Shown here one piece after another: positions 9,768 through 11,010 of a stretch of 11,010 bases of DNA. How positions within the stretch are numbered: the first letter of the stretch is position 1; every line of letters starts with the position of its first letter. Origin of the DNA: Ichthyophonus hoferi (lineage: Eukaryota; Opisthokonta; Ichthyosporea; Ichthyophonida; Ichthyophonidae). The notes beneath the pieces are model-generated. The model did not search any database, was not told the DNA's origin, and saw only the letters and a program-made list of their open reading frames with translations. The stretch spans positions 4,965 through 15,974 of the forward strand of contig NAOQ01000079.1 of the NCBI GenBank assembly GCA_002751075.1, written 5' to 3'. A program made the translations under genes and the position numbers.

Positions 9768-10418
9768 ATGTATATAGGTAGGTAGGTAGGTAGGTAGGTA
9801 GGTAGGTAGGCATCAAGACTGTTGGTTGCTAATCAAAAACCAACCATGCAGGGGGGTGTATATGATGCAGCAGAACAAAGGCACAAATCGCATAATTATT
9901 CTTTTGATAATATTAAAGGAATTAAGGAGGAGGTAGAATCATTGGCTGACAGGTAGAGTTATTTATAAATATACATGGTATTATATTGATTTATATATAT
10001 GGATGTATGTATGTATGTATATCTATTTTTATACATTTATATTCATATATAATTAGATGTGAGCTATCTAGTATTATAAGGATATGATAGGTATGTATAT
10101 AGTGTATGGGTATCCTATAACCCTAAAGATAAGTCATGTCAATCTGCCGAATTTTTCAAATGTTATATTGGCACCCTAAACCCACTTGACTCCCCTTAGA
10201 GTAAACCAGCTCTGTGACGTCAGTATGACATATATCCCTAACCCCCCACTCTTCACTCTCTCCTCTCTCACACCCAACCAATCAGACTGGTTGCAGTTAA
10301 AGCAGAGACCAATGAGGCCGTTGAAAAATGGAAAACGTCAAAAATAGAACAAGAAAATTTGAAACAACAGTTGAATATATTAACAAGAGCAGTATCTATA
10401 TTGACTATTGTAAATAAG
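9379..10418 (+). CDS. ZW10: ZW10-like protein, N-terminal part (first three coding exons, gene continues past the window)
   Basis: Exons 9379-9513, 9852-9952 and 10286-10418 join in frame (phases 0, then 2 with Arg79 split) to give 123 residues ending at a donor (AAG|GTAGTA, phase 0). The protein is charged and helical, with no signal peptide or membrane span. It follows the N-terminus of animal ZW10 in order: a short leader (VEAVLRETGSD), KIQSLTVSIDQAKGGV (34-48), EEVESLADRL (71-80) and ENLKQQLNILTRAVSIL (102-118), matching the human VTEVLAHSG, RISRLTRRVEEIKGEV, DKLSEDIDLL and DLKQQLERDSVVLSLL segments as I remember them. The match is distant but runs without large gaps. ZW10 belongs to the RZZ complex (Rod-Zwilch-ZW10), which brings dynein and Mad1-Mad2 to kinetochores, and to the NRZ/Dsl1 complex with NAG and RINT1 for Golgi-to-ER vesicle tethering. 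The full protein is normally about 780 residues, so most of it lies beyond the window. The alternative is an unrelated coiled-coil protein. Confidence 0.72.
9514..9851 (+). other. Intron 1 (between coding exons) of the ZW10-like gene
   Basis: 338 bases, GTATTA to CATGCAG, phase 0. Much of it is degenerate and perfect tetranucleotide repeats. The acceptor has little pyrimidine tract but a plausible branch site (GCTAATC) 30 bases upstream, so this acceptor is the least certain junction of the gene. Confidence 0.65.
9724..9810. repeat. Compound microsatellite (TGTA)n and (TAGG)n
   Basis: TGTA-type units run with interruptions from about 9724 to 9774. They pass directly into nine perfect TAGG units at 9775-9810. 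Weaker related units (GGTAGGTAGG near 9638-9647, TATG near 9600) precede it. The opposite strand is open for 99 codons, reading as Tyr-Thr and Leu-Pro-Thr repeats, which is an artefact of the repeat. Confidence 0.9.
9953..10285 (+). other. Intron 2 of the ZW10-like gene
   Basis: 333 bases, GTAGAG to CAATCAG, phase 2, with a clear CT-rich tract before the acceptor (10248-10270). It includes a short ATGT microsatellite (10003-10020) and a second perfect CRE palindrome TGACGTCA at 10215-10222. Confidence 0.7.
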
Positions 10419-10440
10419 GTAGTATGTTTTAATAAACCTG

Positions 10441-10990
10441 TATTGTCCAGTATAAATGGAGTAGTATATTTTATTTATCTTTATTTCCCATTGTGAACAA
10501 GATACTATATTGCGTTCATCCATTTTATGTTTCCAATGTAAATATGCTATTATATTTTATTTATCTTTTTTTCCCATTGTTAATAACGTATATACCAGGC
10601 ACATAGACCTATTACCTTTATTTTAAAATTTCAAAATTAATGAGTAAGATAAAAGGAATGTCAGGGATTGGTGTAATAATCAAGACTTGTTACCACAATG
10701 TGACCCCCATCCACTCAGGTTTTTTTTATAAGAATATTTTTTAAAATAAATTTTAATGTGTCTAAATATCCAGTACCATATTATATTACATTTTAATATA
10801 TAATTATGTATGTATATTTGTTCTTATGAGCATGGCATTATATTTTATTATATGTAATGCCCTATGTAAATGCAATATTTTATTTTCTAGCAATATTTTT
10901 ATATTATAGATCAGATGTCATGGTGTATTAATATATAATCCAATATGCGGAGGGCATTATATTTTATCATATGTAACCTTGTATATGCTA
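10441..10990. repeat. Diverged repeat family in the third intron of the ZW10-like gene
   Basis: Bases 10465-10494 and 10551-10580 (TATATTTTATTTATCTTT.TTTCCCATTGT) agree at 29 of 30 positions with a period of 86. The preceding 21 bases also align at 13 positions. Further right, GGCATTATATTTTAT.ATATGTAA occurs at 10834-10857 and again at 10953-10976 with one difference, 119 bases apart, and CTATGTAAATGCAATATTTTATTTT at 10862-10886 resembles both. The shared core is ATGTAAAT..(C/G)..TTATATTTTATT. It looks like a degenerate minisatellite or repeated amplification within an intron, and probably continues beyond the edge. No coding exon is visible after 10418. Confidence 0.6.
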
Positions 10991-11010
10991 TGACATCAGA
11001 CTTTATGTTT

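Noticed and set aside
9517-9816. 99-codon minus-strand frame of Tyr-Thr and Leu-Pro-Thr repeats
   Set aside because: It is a direct translation of the TGTA and TAGG microsatellite inside an intron.

Overview
The window is AT-rich (about two thirds A+T by eye), with GT-AG introns of about 300 to 600 bases, tetranucleotide microsatellites and long non-coding stretches. This is animal nuclear DNA. The two recognisable genes are animal-type: a membrane-anchored alpha/beta hydrolase of the ABHD1/ABHD3 group and the beginning of a ZW10-like gene. Moderate introns and divergent proteins suggest a non-vertebrate. I lean weakly to a sponge or another early-branching animal, but the window cannot settle this.

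Layout. Positions 1 to about 4700 hold no gene I can name. This part contains an imperfect inverted repeat (196-345) that looks like a small foldback or MITE-like element, a phased hexanucleotide repeat (1817-1888), and one unexplained antisense open frame (2515-2964). Positions 4708-7476 (+) are a complete four-exon gene for a 475-residue ABHD1/3-type hydrolase. It has one N-terminal membrane span and an intact Ser-Asp-His triad (Ser260, Asp402, His433), followed by an AATAAA signal at 7539. A 1.9 kb intergenic stretch follows, with a compact cluster of CRE, CCAAT and E2F-like sites at 8797-8861. From 9379 (+) to the right edge lie the first three coding exons (123 residues) of a predicted ZW10 homologue. 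Its introns contain microsatellites, and its third intron contains a diverged repeat family that runs to the end of the window.

The two genes are head to tail on the same strand, separately promoted as far as can be seen, and have no obvious functional link: one is a lipid-type hydrolase, the other a coiled-coil vesicle-tethering and kinetochore protein. I found no CRISPR array, tRNA, rRNA, recognisable retroelement or undescribed multi-gene system. The most useful results are the two reconstructed exon-intron structures, the promoter-like site cluster, and the repeats.
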